A stretch of DNA of 64,000 bases from JAJEBT01 sp965221485 (GTDB lineage: Bacteria; Pseudomonadota; Alphaproteobacteria; MPNO01; UBA830): positions 3,658,001-3,722,000 of the forward strand of contig OZ244893.1 in the NCBI GenBank assembly GCA_965221485.1. The letters run 5' to 3'. Numbering within the stretch: position 1 is the stretch's first letter; each line of letters begins with the position of its first letter. Positions 35,562 to 44,297 of the stretch are shown here, in pieces. A program made the position numbers and the translations under genes. Below the pieces are notes generated by a model. It searched no databases. It worked only from the letters and a program-made list of their open reading frames with translations, and was not told where the DNA came from.

Positions 35562-36170
35562 GTGAACCATCCAGACGACCAGGCTATCCTTGTGCGTCCC
35601 GGTCCCGGGTCTTTCCTGCGTCTGAGACGCCCGATTGTTGAATGGGTGATATGGGTTCTGTTCGGGGCTGTCATCTATGTCCTGACCGGCGAATTTGATC
35701 AGGAACTACCCGAGTACGCGTTTGGCACCGCTGGCTGGCCCAGGGCCCTGTGTATCGCTGTGTTCATCGGAGCGACCGGCCAGCTTGGTTATCAGATCCT
35801 GATGATTTCACGAAGTCGTGAGCAGGTGGTTCACGACAACCGGGACATGGAGAAGCCGGCGCCGCGGCTTCGGGACCGTCTGACCCTCCTGACTGCGCAG
35901 CGGTTGGGGATCTTCTCGCTCCCGCTCGTCTATCTTTATGTCATGCCTTCTCTTGGTTTCTTTTTCGTTACGCCATTTTTTGTGCTGGGCCTGCTCCTCC
36001 TTCTGGATGTGAAATCACCGGTCGCACTCCTGGGCGTGACCGGCATTGTGTATCTCACGCTGCTTCTGATTTTCACCCGCCTTTTCTATGTGGCGCTTCC
36101 GGTTGGCCGGGTGCCGTTTTTTTATGATCTCAACAACGCGATCATCGTGTTGGCGAGAACCGGGCTCTAG
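35562..36170 (+). CDS. TTT small membrane subunit, TctB-like
   Basis: This small membrane subunit of the tripartite tricarboxylate transporter should have four membrane segments; hydrophobic stretches are seen near residues 28-44, 65-80, 112-130 and 140-185. I choose GTG 35562, with GAGG 6 bases upstream, giving 202 residues; TTG at 35544 is possible. TctB proteins are poorly conserved, so the call rests on size, topology and position between the TctC-like and TctA-like genes. The next start lies 9 bases after the stop. Confidence 0.85.
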   Translation: MNHPDDQAILVRPGPGSFLRLRRPIVEWVIWVLFGAVIYVLTGEFDQELPEYAFGTAGWPRALCIAVFIGATGQLGYQILMISRSREQVVHDNRDMEKPAPRLRDRLTLLTAQRLGIFSLPLVYLYVMPSLGFFFVTPFFVLGLLLLLDVKSPVALLGVTGIVYLTLLLIFTRLFYVALPVGRVPFFYDLNNAIIVLARTGL

Positions 36171-36179
36171 GAACGCGCG

Positions 36180-37703
36180 ATGGAGTTCTTCATCAACGGT
36201 ACGCTGATGCTGTTCGGTGATCCCACCGCGGTCATGATTTTCGTGTTCGGACTGATTGGCGGGATGCTGTTTGGTGCGATCCCCGGCGTGAACATGCTGA
36301 CGCTTGGCGCGGTTGTCCTTCCCTTCACCATAACCATGGATCCGTCCCATGCCGTGATGCTGTTCTCGGTGATTTACTGTGCTGGTGTGTTCGGAGGAGC
36401 GATCACGGCCATCCTGTTCAACATTCCCGGCGCACCCGAGAACGCCCCAACCTGTTTCGATGGTTATCCCATGACCCTGAAGGGCCAGTCAGGCAAGGCG
36501 ATCGGTGCCGCCGTTTCCTGTTCGGCTGTGGGTGGCCTCGCTTCCGCGATCCTGATGATGACAGCCACCGGTGCGATCGCAGCATGGGCTGTTCGTGCGT
36601 TCGGTCCGCAGGAAATCTTTTCGCTGATTTTCTTCGGCCTTGCAGTTTCCGCCTCCATCGGGGCCCGGAATCTCTGGAAGGGATGGCTTTCTGTCATGGC
36701 CGGGCTCCTGATTGCAACGATCGGGACGGACCCGGTTGGAGGTGTCCCGAGGTTCAATGAAGGGTCATTTCTGGGCTTGAGTTTTCATTCCTATTACCTG
36801 TCGGCCGGCATTCACTTCATTCCATTGATTCTGGGCTTCTTCGCTGTCTCGGAGGTGATTACCCAGGCTGTCAACATTGCAGAAGGTACGCGTGAGCGGC
36901 CGAAGGCCGGGCTTCAGTTTCCTTCTGCCCTGGAGTTCTGGCGGGTGCGTTACACCATGATCCGGTCGGTTCTGATCGGTTTCTTCTCCGGAATCCTTCC
37001 GGGGATTGGCGCCGTACTGGCGGCCTTTCTCGGCTACAGCCAGGCGCAGCGCTGGTCGAAGAACCGGGCGAATTTCGGGAAAGGAGAGCTTGAGGGTGTC
37101 GTCGCATCAGAAACCGCCAACAATGCGGCCACGGGCGCTGCAATGATCCCGCTTCTGGCGCTGGGTCTTCCGGGTGGCGCGCTCACTGCCATGATCATGG
37201 GCATTTTCCAGATTCACGGCATGGAGCCGGGCCCGCTTATTTTTGTCAATTCGGGCGACCTTGTGTGGGTGACGTTTGCAGCCATGTTCTGGGCAAACCT
37301 GATGATCATCTTTCTCGGATGGATCCAGACCAAGACCGTCGTCCATATTCTCCGGGTGCCGTTCCGCTGGCTGGCACCCGCAATCCTGCTCCTTGCAACC
37401 ATTGGCGCTTACGCGCTCAGGAACCTTGTGGTCGATGTCTGGGTAATGTTCCTCGCAGGTATTCTTGGTTACTTCCTGCGTCGCACCGGCTATTCGGCAG
37501 CAGGCATTGTGCTCGGGCTGATCCTTGGGAAGCTCGGAGAATCAGCATTTTCCAAGTCGATGCAATTGATGGATTATGATTTCTTCGCCTTTTTCTCACG
37601 GCCGATATCGGCCGGCCTGTTGATCCTGGGAACTGTCGCCATCATTGCCAGCGTTGTCAGCGAGATTCGTGGGCAGAGTCTGCAGAAAGCGCCGCTGGAC
37701 TGA
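36180..37703 (+). CDS. TTT large membrane subunit, TctA-like
   Basis: This 507-residue transporter has about ten to twelve membrane segments and the TctA signatures GAIPGVNMLTLGAVVLPF near residue 31 and GFFSGILPGIGAVLAAFLGY near 265, followed by EGVVASETANNAATGAAMIP. It is the transport channel of the TTT system. With the TctB-like and TctC-like partners it should take up a carboxylate using the sodium or proton gradient. Context suggests sulfoacetate. Intact, normal length. Confidence 0.93.
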   Translation: MEFFINGTLMLFGDPTAVMIFVFGLIGGMLFGAIPGVNMLTLGAVVLPFTITMDPSHAVMLFSVIYCAGVFGGAITAILFNIPGAPENAPTCFDGYPMTLKGQSGKAIGAAVSCSAVGGLASAILMMTATGAIAAWAVRAFGPQEIFSLIFFGLAVSASIGARNLWKGWLSVMAGLLIATIGTDPVGGVPRFNEGSFLGLSFHSYYLSAGIHFIPLILGFFAVSEVITQAVNIAEGTRERPKAGLQFPSALEFWRVRYTMIRSVLIGFFSGILPGIGAVLAAFLGYSQAQRWSKNRANFGKGELEGVVASETANNAATGAAMIPLLALGLPGGALTAMIMGIFQIHGMEPGPLIFVNSGDLVWVTFAAMFWANLMIIFLGWIQTKTVVHILRVPFRWLAPAILLLATIGAYALRNLVVDVWVMFLAGILGYFLRRTGYSAAGIVLGLILGKLGESAFSKSMQLMDYDFFAFFSRPISAGLLILGTVAIIASVVSEIRGQSLQKAPLD

Positions 37704-37745
37704 AGCGTTCCTGCCTGCACGTGGAACGAAAGAAAGGAAAATCTC

Positions 37746-39176
37746 ATGTCTGCAACTGTTGAGAGACTCGCTCCAGGCGCTGACAACGCTGCCGATCAGG
37801 TCGCTCTGCTGGTGGATCGCGCCCGTAAGGCGCAGTCAGTTTTTGACAATCGTGATCAGGCACGGGTGGACGAAGCTGTGACCGCGTTGGCCTGGTCGGT
37901 ATACAAACCCGGGAATGCACGGCTCCTGGCAGAACTCGCGGTATCGGATACCGGTCTCGGCAATGTTGAGTCCAAGATCGTCAAGAACACACGCAAGACC
38001 TTTGGAACCCTGCGCGATCTCCTGCGGGTGAGGTCTGTCGGGATCATTTCCGAGCAACCCGAAAAGGGCCTGATCAAATATGCCAAGCCGGTCGGTGTGG
38101 TAGGGGCAGTTTGCCCGTCGACCAACCCGGCGGCAACGCCGGTCAACAAGGCCATGATGGCGGTCAAGGGGGGCAATCCTGTAATCATAGCACCGTCCCC
38201 TTCGGGATATCAGACGACCCTGAAGACGGTCCAGCTGATGCGTCAGGAACTTCGGAAGTCGGGCCATCCAGAAGATCTCGTACAGATTCTGCCGGCTCCC
38301 GTCTCCAAGGAGCTGACACAGCACCTGATGAATCAGGTTGATCTCGCGGTGGTCACCGGTTCCCAGGATAATGTGCGGCGTGCGATGCGTTCGGGTACGG
38401 TGGCCATCGGTGTTGGTGCCGGCAACGTACCGGTTATCATTGACGCCACCGCTGACCTGGATGATGCAGCAGAAAAGATCTGTGCGTCGAAGATTTTTGA
38501 CAATGCGACTTCCTGCTCTTCGGAAAACTCCGTAGTGATTCTCGATGAGGTCTATGAGAATGCGATGGAGGCCCTGATCCGCGCCGGCGGATGGCGTTGC
38601 AGCGAAGGCGAACGGGAAGCAGTACGCGAAACGCTCTGGGTCGGTGGAAAGCTCAATCGCCGAATCATGGCGAAGGGTCCGGATGAAGTGGTGGCGGAGA
38701 CAGGTTTGCCCGCGAACGCAGCCACCTCAAGGTTCTTCATGGTTGAGGAAGAAAGCGTGGGCGGCAAACACAGTTTTGCCGACGAGAAACTCTCTCTGGT
38801 TCTGACGATTTACCGCGCAAGGGATTTTTCGGACGCCAAGCTGATCGTGCGGCGCATTCTGGATGTGACCGGAAAAGGTCACTCGGCCGGAATTCACACG
38901 AAGAATATGGAGAACGCCCGGGAACTGGCTGAAGAAACCGATGTGGTGCGGATATTGGTCAATCAGGCGCATACGTTCGGTAATGGTGGCGGGTTCGACA
39001 ATTCCCTTCCTTTCACATTGTCGATGGGTGGTGGTACCTGGGCCGGAAACACGATCTCGGAGAATCTGAATTACCGCCATTTCATCAATATCACCCATCT
39101 CGTGACGACCATCCCCGAAGACAGACCTTCCGAGGATGAACTGTTTGGCGCTTACTGGGTCCGGCACGGCCGGTAG
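37746..39176 (+). CDS. sauS: CoA-acylating sulfoacetaldehyde dehydrogenase, SauS-like
   Basis: This 476-residue member of the acylating aldehyde dehydrogenase family is related to EutE and the N-terminal half of AdhE. It has GVVGAVCPSTNPAATPVNK at 117-135, the nucleotide-binding GVGAGNVPV and the catalytic cysteine C257 in NATSCSSENSVV. It interconverts an acyl-CoA and its aldehyde with NAD(P). Between a carboxylate transporter and CoA ligase on one side and xsc on the other, it should reduce sulfoacetyl-CoA to sulfoacetaldehyde, as SauS does in Cupriavidus. AAAGGA precedes the ATG. Family is certain; the sulfonated substrate is inferred from the cluster. Confidence 0.8.
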   Translation: MSATVERLAPGADNAADQVALLVDRARKAQSVFDNRDQARVDEAVTALAWSVYKPGNARLLAELAVSDTGLGNVESKIVKNTRKTFGTLRDLLRVRSVGIISEQPEKGLIKYAKPVGVVGAVCPSTNPAATPVNKAMMAVKGGNPVIIAPSPSGYQTTLKTVQLMRQELRKSGHPEDLVQILPAPVSKELTQHLMNQVDLAVVTGSQDNVRRAMRSGTVAIGVGAGNVPVIIDATADLDDAAEKICASKIFDNATSCSSENSVVILDEVYENAMEALIRAGGWRCSEGEREAVRETLWVGGKLNRRIMAKGPDEVVAETGLPANAATSRFFMVEEESVGGKHSFADEKLSLVLTIYRARDFSDAKLIVRRILDVTGKGHSAGIHTKNMENARELAEETDVVRILVNQAHTFGNGGGFDNSLPFTLSMGGGTWAGNTISENLNYRHFINITHLVTTIPEDRPSEDELFGAYWVRHGR

Positions 39177-39200
39177 CCGTCGCTTTCAGGAGCCGGAGAC

Positions 39201-40337
39201 GTGGACTTCGAAGAATACGCGGCCAAACCCCTGCTTGAAGAGGCGGGGATCTGTATTCCCGACGCTCGACTGGTGCACGATGCGGCGGACGCAGCCGCAG
39301 CGGCCCGCGAGATCGGTCCTTGTGTCGTCAAGGCGCAGGTGCCCGTTGGCGGGCGCGGCAAGGCCGGCGGTATCAGGTTGGCTGAGACTCCCGATCAGGC
39401 GCTGCGTCACGCAAGTTCGATCCTCGGGATGGAAATTGGCGGGCACCGCGTGAACAGGATTCTGATCGAACAACAACTGCCGATCCGGACCGAACTTTAC
39501 GCTTCCGTTCTGACCGATCCGCGGACCTGCAGCCCGGTGGTTCTTTTCTCGATGCTGGGTGGGATGGATGTCGAAGAAGCGGCCGCACAGGATCCGGACG
39601 CCATGCGCCGGATTGCCGTGGACATCAAAGCGGGGCTGAGCCGCGAGCAGGCGCTGCAGGCGCTGGACGGTCTTGATCTCGAGGGCAAGGCTGCCAATAT
39701 TGCCGATACGCTCGTGCAGCTTTACGCAGCCTATCGGGCCCATGACGCCGAGCTGCTCGAAGTCAACCCTCTGGTGCTCACAGAGGACGACCGGGTGGTT
39801 GCGCTCGATTGCAAGTTCACCATGGATGACGCTTCAGCCGTGCGTCATGCGAAGACCGCCTCGCTGGCATCCACGGAAAAACTGACCGATCTCGAAGAGA
39901 GAGCGCAAAATGCCGGCCTCAAATATATCGAACTCGGTGGATCTGTCGGCGTTCTGGCCAATGGCGCCGGGCTGACCATGACGACCATGGATGCCATTAT
40001 CCATTTCGGGGGCTCGCCGGCCAACTTTCTTGAAATCGGAGGCGAGGCCTACACCAAGTCAAAAACAGCGCTCGAAATACTCCTGTCCAATCCCGACATT
40101 CGAAGCCTGCTGGTGAATTTCTGCGGTGCCTTCGCGCGCACTGACGTGATGGCGAGCGGTGTGGTCGCGGCGTGGAAGGAACTCGATCCGGATATTCCCG
40201 TATTCTTCACGATTCACGGCACCGGTGAAGAAGAGGCCATTGCCCTGGTCAGGCGGGAATTGGCGATGGAACCGTATGATCAGATGGATGATGCCGTCCA
40301 GGCTGCGGTTCAGGCCGCAGGGAGTCTCTCTGAATGA
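39201..40337 (+). CDS. NDP-forming acyl-CoA ligase beta subunit (probable sulfoacetate-CoA ligase)
   Basis: This 378-residue homologue of the succinyl-CoA synthetase beta subunit has ATP-grasp N-terminus DFEEYAAKPLLEEAGI, VPVGGRGKAGGIRLA, LLEVNPLVL, then NGAGLTMTTMD, GGSPANFLE and NFCGAFARTD. The last motif replaces the IFGGIxRCD of true SucC, a change in the CoA-ligase domain near the active site. It starts with GTG behind GGAG and overlaps its alpha partner by four bases. A complete sucCD pair is already present at 1-1746, so this set has another acid as substrate. Sulfoacetate fits the cluster; malate and other C4 acids are alternatives. Confidence 0.82.
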   Translation: MDFEEYAAKPLLEEAGICIPDARLVHDAADAAAAAREIGPCVVKAQVPVGGRGKAGGIRLAETPDQALRHASSILGMEIGGHRVNRILIEQQLPIRTELYASVLTDPRTCSPVVLFSMLGGMDVEEAAAQDPDAMRRIAVDIKAGLSREQALQALDGLDLEGKAANIADTLVQLYAAYRAHDAELLEVNPLVLTEDDRVVALDCKFTMDDASAVRHAKTASLASTEKLTDLEERAQNAGLKYIELGGSVGVLANGAGLTMTTMDAIIHFGGSPANFLEIGGEAYTKSKTALEILLSNPDIRSLLVNFCGAFARTDVMASGVVAAWKELDPDIPVFFTIHGTGEEEAIALVRRELAMEPYDQMDDAVQAAVQAAGSLSE

Positions 40338-41209
40338 TCCTCAGGAAACAGCATCGGATTCTCGTACAGGGGATTACCGGGAAACAGGGAACATTCTGGA
40401 CCCGGGAAATGCAGAAATATGGCGCCGCTGTGATTGGTGGCGTCAATCCCGCAAAGGCCGGTACGACGCATCTCGATGTCCCCGTCTATGCCAGCGCAAG
40501 GGCGGCGGCTGATGAGCAGCCGTTCGATGTCGCGCTGATGTTCATTCCTCCCCTGGCTGCAAAAGTGGCAGCGATTGATGCCTGCGAGGCCGGAGCCAGT
40601 CTGCTGATCTGCCTGACCGAGCACATACCGGCGCACGATGTGATGGAGATGCACGCAGCAGCCAGACTCAATGGAACACGTCTGGTGGGACCGAATACGG
40701 CCGGGTTGGTTACGCCGGGAGAAACGTTCGCCGGCATCATGCCAGCGTTCAATTCCGGAATATTTCAGCCGGGTCGTGTTGGTGTTATATCGAGATCCGG
40801 AAGTCTGGGCACCCTTGTCTGCCTCTGCCTTGCGCGTGAGGGGATGGGACAGTCGGTGTTTTATGGTGTTGGCGGAGATCCGATGATCGGCACAACCTCA
40901 CGAGACGCACTCCAGCTGCTTGATGCCGACCTCCGGACCGGGTCCGTCGTCATCTGTGGTGAAATCGGCGGTACTGCGGAAGAGGAAGCGGCTGACTATG
41001 CTGCGGACATGACCAAGCCGGTTGTGGCTTTCATCGCCGGACAGGCATCGCCTCCGGGAAAGAAAATGGGCCATGCCGGAGCCATTGTCTCAGGAGGAAA
41101 GGGAGACTACGCATCAAAGCGCAGGGCGCTGGAGGCGGCCGGCGTAACCGTGGTTGACCTGCCCAGCCAGATTCCCGGAACCCTGGCCAGCCAACTGAAT
41201 TCGGCATAG
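40334..41209 (+). CDS. NDP-forming acyl-CoA ligase alpha subunit (probable sulfoacetate-CoA ligase)
   Basis: This 291-residue homologue of SucD has the CoA-binding GITGKQGTFWT and the phosphorylated histidine H247 in GHAGAIVSGG, so the ligase mechanism through phosphohistidine should hold. The substrate loop reads GPNTAGLVTPGE at 119-130 where SucD in this window has GPNCPGVITPDE, a difference at the site that faces the acid. With the beta subunit it would make sulfoacetyl-CoA from sulfoacetate, ATP and CoA, feeding the SauS-like enzyme. Two-subunit ADP-forming ligases have, to my recollection, been linked to sulfoacetate use in anaerobes. The classical Cupriavidus SauT is a different, single-chain ligase. 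Confidence 0.82.
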   Translation: MILRKQHRILVQGITGKQGTFWTREMQKYGAAVIGGVNPAKAGTTHLDVPVYASARAAADEQPFDVALMFIPPLAAKVAAIDACEAGASLLICLTEHIPAHDVMEMHAAARLNGTRLVGPNTAGLVTPGETFAGIMPAFNSGIFQPGRVGVISRSGSLGTLVCLCLAREGMGQSVFYGVGGDPMIGTTSRDALQLLDADLRTGSVVICGEIGGTAEEEAADYAADMTKPVVAFIAGQASPPGKKMGHAGAIVSGGKGDYASKRRALEAAGVTVVDLPSQIPGTLASQLNSA

Positions 41210-41319
41210 ATTCAGGTTGCATCTGCGTCCCGGTACTGTATTGGCTGCACCATCGATCCGCAGACCGGAACCTTGTTCAGACAGGAAGATCATACCGAGT
41301 AGCGAAAGGAATTGTCGCA

Positions 41320-43098
41320 ATGAGAATGACCACCGAAGAAGCCTTTGTCAAAGTCTTGCAGATGCACGGAATCGAGCATGCTTTCGGAATTATCGGATCC
41401 GCCATGATGCCTGTTTCCGATCTGTTTCCGGCGGCAGGTATAACGTTCTGGGACTGCGCCCACGAGGGCAACGCGGGCATGTGTGCTGACGGCTATACAA
41501 GGGCAACAGGCAAGATGGCCATGGCGATTGCACAGAACGGCCCCGGTATCACGAATTTCGTGACGCCGGTCAAGACGGCCTATTGGAACCACACTCCTAT
41601 GCTGCTGGTCACCCCGCAGGCTGCCAACAGGACCATCGGCCAGGGGGGGTTCCAGGAAATCCCGCAAATGTCCGTGTTCGAGGACATGGTCTGCTATCAG
41701 GAGGAGGTGCGTGATCCGGCCCGCATCGCCGAGATTCTCAATCGGGTGATCGAGAAAGCCTGGCGTGGATCCGCCCCGGCGCAAATCAATGTTCCGCGCG
41801 ACTACTGGACTCACGAAATTGACATCGAGCTGCCGCAGATCGTCCGGCTGGAACGGCCCCAGGGTGGAGAAGGGTCTGTTGCCGAGGCGGCCAGACTTCT
41901 CTCTGCTGCCGAATTTCCGGTGATCCTCAATGGTGCGGGCGTCGTACTGTCCGGCGCGATTGGCGCCAGCGTGGCGCTGGCGGAGCGGCTTGATGCTCCG
42001 GTCTGCTGCAACTACCAGCACAACGATGCTTTTCCGGGCTCCCATCCGCTCTCGGTGGGCCCCCTGGGATACAATGGTTCCAAAGCAGCGATGGAACTGA
42101 TTTCGAAAGCGGATGTGGTGCTGGCCCTTGGCACGCGGCTCAATCCTTTCTCGACATTGCCGGGTTACGGTCTCGATTACTGGCCGAAAGATGCGCAACT
42201 GATACAGGTCGATATCAATGCTGATCGTATCGGTCTCACGAAAAAGGTGGCTGTGGGTATCCAGGGTGATGCCAGACAGGTGGCCGAGCAGATTCTCGCG
42301 CGGCTGTCGGATACAGCCGGTGACGCGGGCCGGGAACAACGCCGCGACCTGGTGGCGGTAACCCGGTCACGCTGGCTCCAGCAGCTTTCGTCGATGGACC
42401 ATGAGGATGATGATCCGGGTACGACCTGGAACGAACGGGCACGGACCCGCGAGCCTGATCGGATGAGTCCGCGCCAGGCCTGGCGTGCGATCCAGGCAGC
42501 CCTGCCACGCGACGCCATTATTTCGACCGATATCGGAAACAATTGCGCCATTGGCAACGCCTATCCGACCTTCGAAGAGGGTCGCAAATACCTGGCACCG
42601 GGCCTGTACGGGCCCTGCGGGTATGGGTTCCCCGCAATCCTGGGTGCCAAGATTGGTCAGCCCGATGTGCCCTGCGTCGGATTTGCGGGAGACGGAGCCT
42701 TTGGAATTTCGATGAACGAGATGACCACTTGCGGGCGAAATGACTGGCCGGCCATCACCATGGTGATTTTCCGGAACTACCAGTGGGGGGCCGAGAAACG
42801 GAATACCACGTTGTGGTTCCACGACAACTTTGTCGGCACCGAGCTGAATCTCGGTGTGGAATATGCCAAGGTCGCCGAGGCCTGCGGGGTGAAGGGTGTG
42901 CAGGCGTGGACAATGGAGGAACTGACCCGTGCCCTCGACACTGCAGTTGCTGAGCAGATGCAGGACAATGTGACGACCTTTATCGAGGTTGTCCTGAATC
43001 AGGAGCTGGGGGAGCCGTTCCGTCGCGATGCGATGAAGACACCGGTTGTGGTTGCGGGGATTGATCCGGCAGACATGCGCCCGCAGTTCCCGGCCTGA
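41320..43098 (+). CDS. xsc: Sulfoacetaldehyde acetyltransferase
   Basis: This is the ThDP-dependent key enzyme of C2-sulfonate breakdown, converting sulfoacetaldehyde and phosphate to sulfite and acetyl phosphate. It has 592 residues and matches Xsc almost word for word in recalled motifs: MTTEEAFVKVLQMHGIEHAF, DCAHEGNAGM with the ThDP-activating E49, GQGGFQE, and the GDGAFG motif with D458. The YQWGAEKRN segment in the C-terminal domain is typical for Xsc rather than acetolactate synthase. AAAGGA stands 9 bases before the ATG. It joins the sulfoacetate branch of this operon and the taurine branch upstream. pta follows after 191 bases. Confidence 0.95.
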   Translation: MRMTTEEAFVKVLQMHGIEHAFGIIGSAMMPVSDLFPAAGITFWDCAHEGNAGMCADGYTRATGKMAMAIAQNGPGITNFVTPVKTAYWNHTPMLLVTPQAANRTIGQGGFQEIPQMSVFEDMVCYQEEVRDPARIAEILNRVIEKAWRGSAPAQINVPRDYWTHEIDIELPQIVRLERPQGGEGSVAEAARLLSAAEFPVILNGAGVVLSGAIGASVALAERLDAPVCCNYQHNDAFPGSHPLSVGPLGYNGSKAAMELISKADVVLALGTRLNPFSTLPGYGLDYWPKDAQLIQVDINADRIGLTKKVAVGIQGDARQVAEQILARLSDTAGDAGREQRRDLVAVTRSRWLQQLSSMDHEDDDPGTTWNERARTREPDRMSPRQAWRAIQAALPRDAIISTDIGNNCAIGNAYPTFEEGRKYLAPGLYGPCGYGFPAILGAKIGQPDVPCVGFAGDGAFGISMNEMTTCGRNDWPAITMVIFRNYQWGAEKRNTTLWFHDNFVGTELNLGVEYAKVAEACGVKGVQAWTMEELTRALDTAVAEQMQDNVTTFIEVVLNQELGEPFRRDAMKTPVVVAGIDPADMRPQFPA

Positions 43099-43191
43099 CC
43101 GTCGATCCAGGTATTGCCCCCGCGCGGAAGACAGCTCAATCGACCGCCAATCGGCGACGCCCTGTTCGGGGTACGGCATGGCTCGAAAAGA

Positions 43192-43213
43192 GGGCGGGCA
43201 GCCATGCCCGCCC
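43192..43213 (+). promoter_or_regulatory. GC-rich stem-loop between xsc and pta
   Basis: A perfect 9-bp stem (GGGCGGGCA, 43192-43200, with TGCCCGCCC, 43205-43213) has a four-base loop. No T-run follows. It may protect the xsc mRNA or reduce read-through into pta; xsc product is often very abundant in sulfonate-grown cells, which fits unequal expression. Confidence 0.5.
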
Positions 43214-43289
43214 CTGCTGCGACCGGAGTTTGGTCCGGGAGAAGAAAAACCGGCCGGCAGATGTGTCACCTGGCGGGTCCGGATAAAAC

Positions 43290-44297
43290 ATGAAACTGCT
43301 TGAAGATCTGGCTGCGGCTGCACGGTCCAGCCCCAAACGAATCGCGCTCTCGGAAGGCGGGGACCCGAGGGTCATCTCGGCCGCCATTCGCGCAGAAGCC
43401 GACGGAATTGCCCGGATTGTTCTGGTCGGCAGCCGGCCTGCCGTGAACACGGCATTGATCGAACAGGGCGTGGATCCCGAACGCTTTGAAATCGCCGATC
43501 CTGAAGTCTCGCCGCTGACAGAGTCCCTTGCCCGTCAGTATCAGGCCCTGCGCGCTCATAAGGGGGTTGATATGGTGAATGCTCTCGACACCATGCGCAC
43601 ACCCCTTGCCTTTGCTGCCATGCTGGTGCGTGAAGGCCATGCTGACGGAACCATCGGCGGCGCAACTGCGACGACGGCAGAAACAGTCCGTACCGCGCTT
43701 CAGATTATTGGACCGGCTGCCGGTACCGAGACCGTTTCAAGTTTCTTCCTCATGCTGCTGGGCAAGGCCCATCAGGAACACGACGAGGCCCTCATCTTTG
43801 CAGACTGCGGATTGATCGTGGAGCCGGACGCGTCGAGCCTTGCGGATATTGCGGTGACCTCCGCAGACAGCTTTTCAGATCTCACTGGCAGGGAGCCCCG
43901 GATCGCCTTGCTCTCCTTTTCAACGGCAGGAAGTGCCAGTCACCCCCGTGTGGACAAGGTCGTTCAGGCCGTTGAACTGGCCCGACGCCGTCGTCCCGAT
44001 CTCGCACTTGACGGCGAACTGCAGTTTGATGCCGCCTTCCTTCCGGAAATTCGTACAGTCAAGGCGCCAAACTCACCTCTGCAGGGGGTGGCGAACGTAA
44101 TGATCTTTCCAGGTCTTGAAGCAGGCAATATCGGCTACAAGATCGCCGAAAGGATTGGCGGTGCGACGGCCATCGGACCCATTCTCCAGGGCCTTGCAAA
44201 ACCGGCAAATGACCTCTCCCGTGGCTGCTCTCCTGATGACATCTATCACATGATTGCTGTAACCGGTGTTCAGGCGGCCCGGATCAGGACGGCGTAA
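43290..44297 (+). CDS. pta: Phosphate acetyltransferase
   Basis: This 335-residue enzyme of the PTA_PTB family converts the acetyl phosphate made by Xsc to acetyl-CoA. Seen are ALSEGGDPRVISAAI near the N-terminus, DGTIGGATATTAETVRTALQIIG, and C-terminal NVMIFPGLEAGNIGYKI and GPILQGLAKPANDLSRGC, all standard for short Pta. xsc-pta pairs are the normal end of taurine, isethionate and sulfoacetate pathways. No acetate kinase is present, which agrees with direct carbon assimilation via acetyl-CoA. The ATG at 43290 lacks a strong ribosome site but no better start exists. Confidence 0.95.
   Translation: MKLLEDLAAAARSSPKRIALSEGGDPRVISAAIRAEADGIARIVLVGSRPAVNTALIEQGVDPERFEIADPEVSPLTESLARQYQALRAHKGVDMVNALDTMRTPLAFAAMLVREGHADGTIGGATATTAETVRTALQIIGPAAGTETVSSFFLMLLGKAHQEHDEALIFADCGLIVEPDASSLADIAVTSADSFSDLTGREPRIALLSFSTAGSASHPRVDKVVQAVELARRRRPDLALDGELQFDAAFLPEIRTVKAPNSPLQGVANVMIFPGLEAGNIGYKIAERIGGATAIGPILQGLAKPANDLSRGCSPDDIYHMIAVTGVQAARIRTA

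Noticed and set aside
39201..41209. Simple duplicate of sucCD or malate-CoA ligase (mtkAB)
   Set aside because: Loop differences from the in-window sucCD and the absence of serine-cycle genes such as malyl-CoA lyase make this less likely, though not excluded.
41320..43098. Acetolactate synthase for the ThDP enzyme
   Set aside because: The opening motifs, the QWGAEKRN segment and the pta neighbour are those of Xsc, and no regulatory small subunit gene follows.
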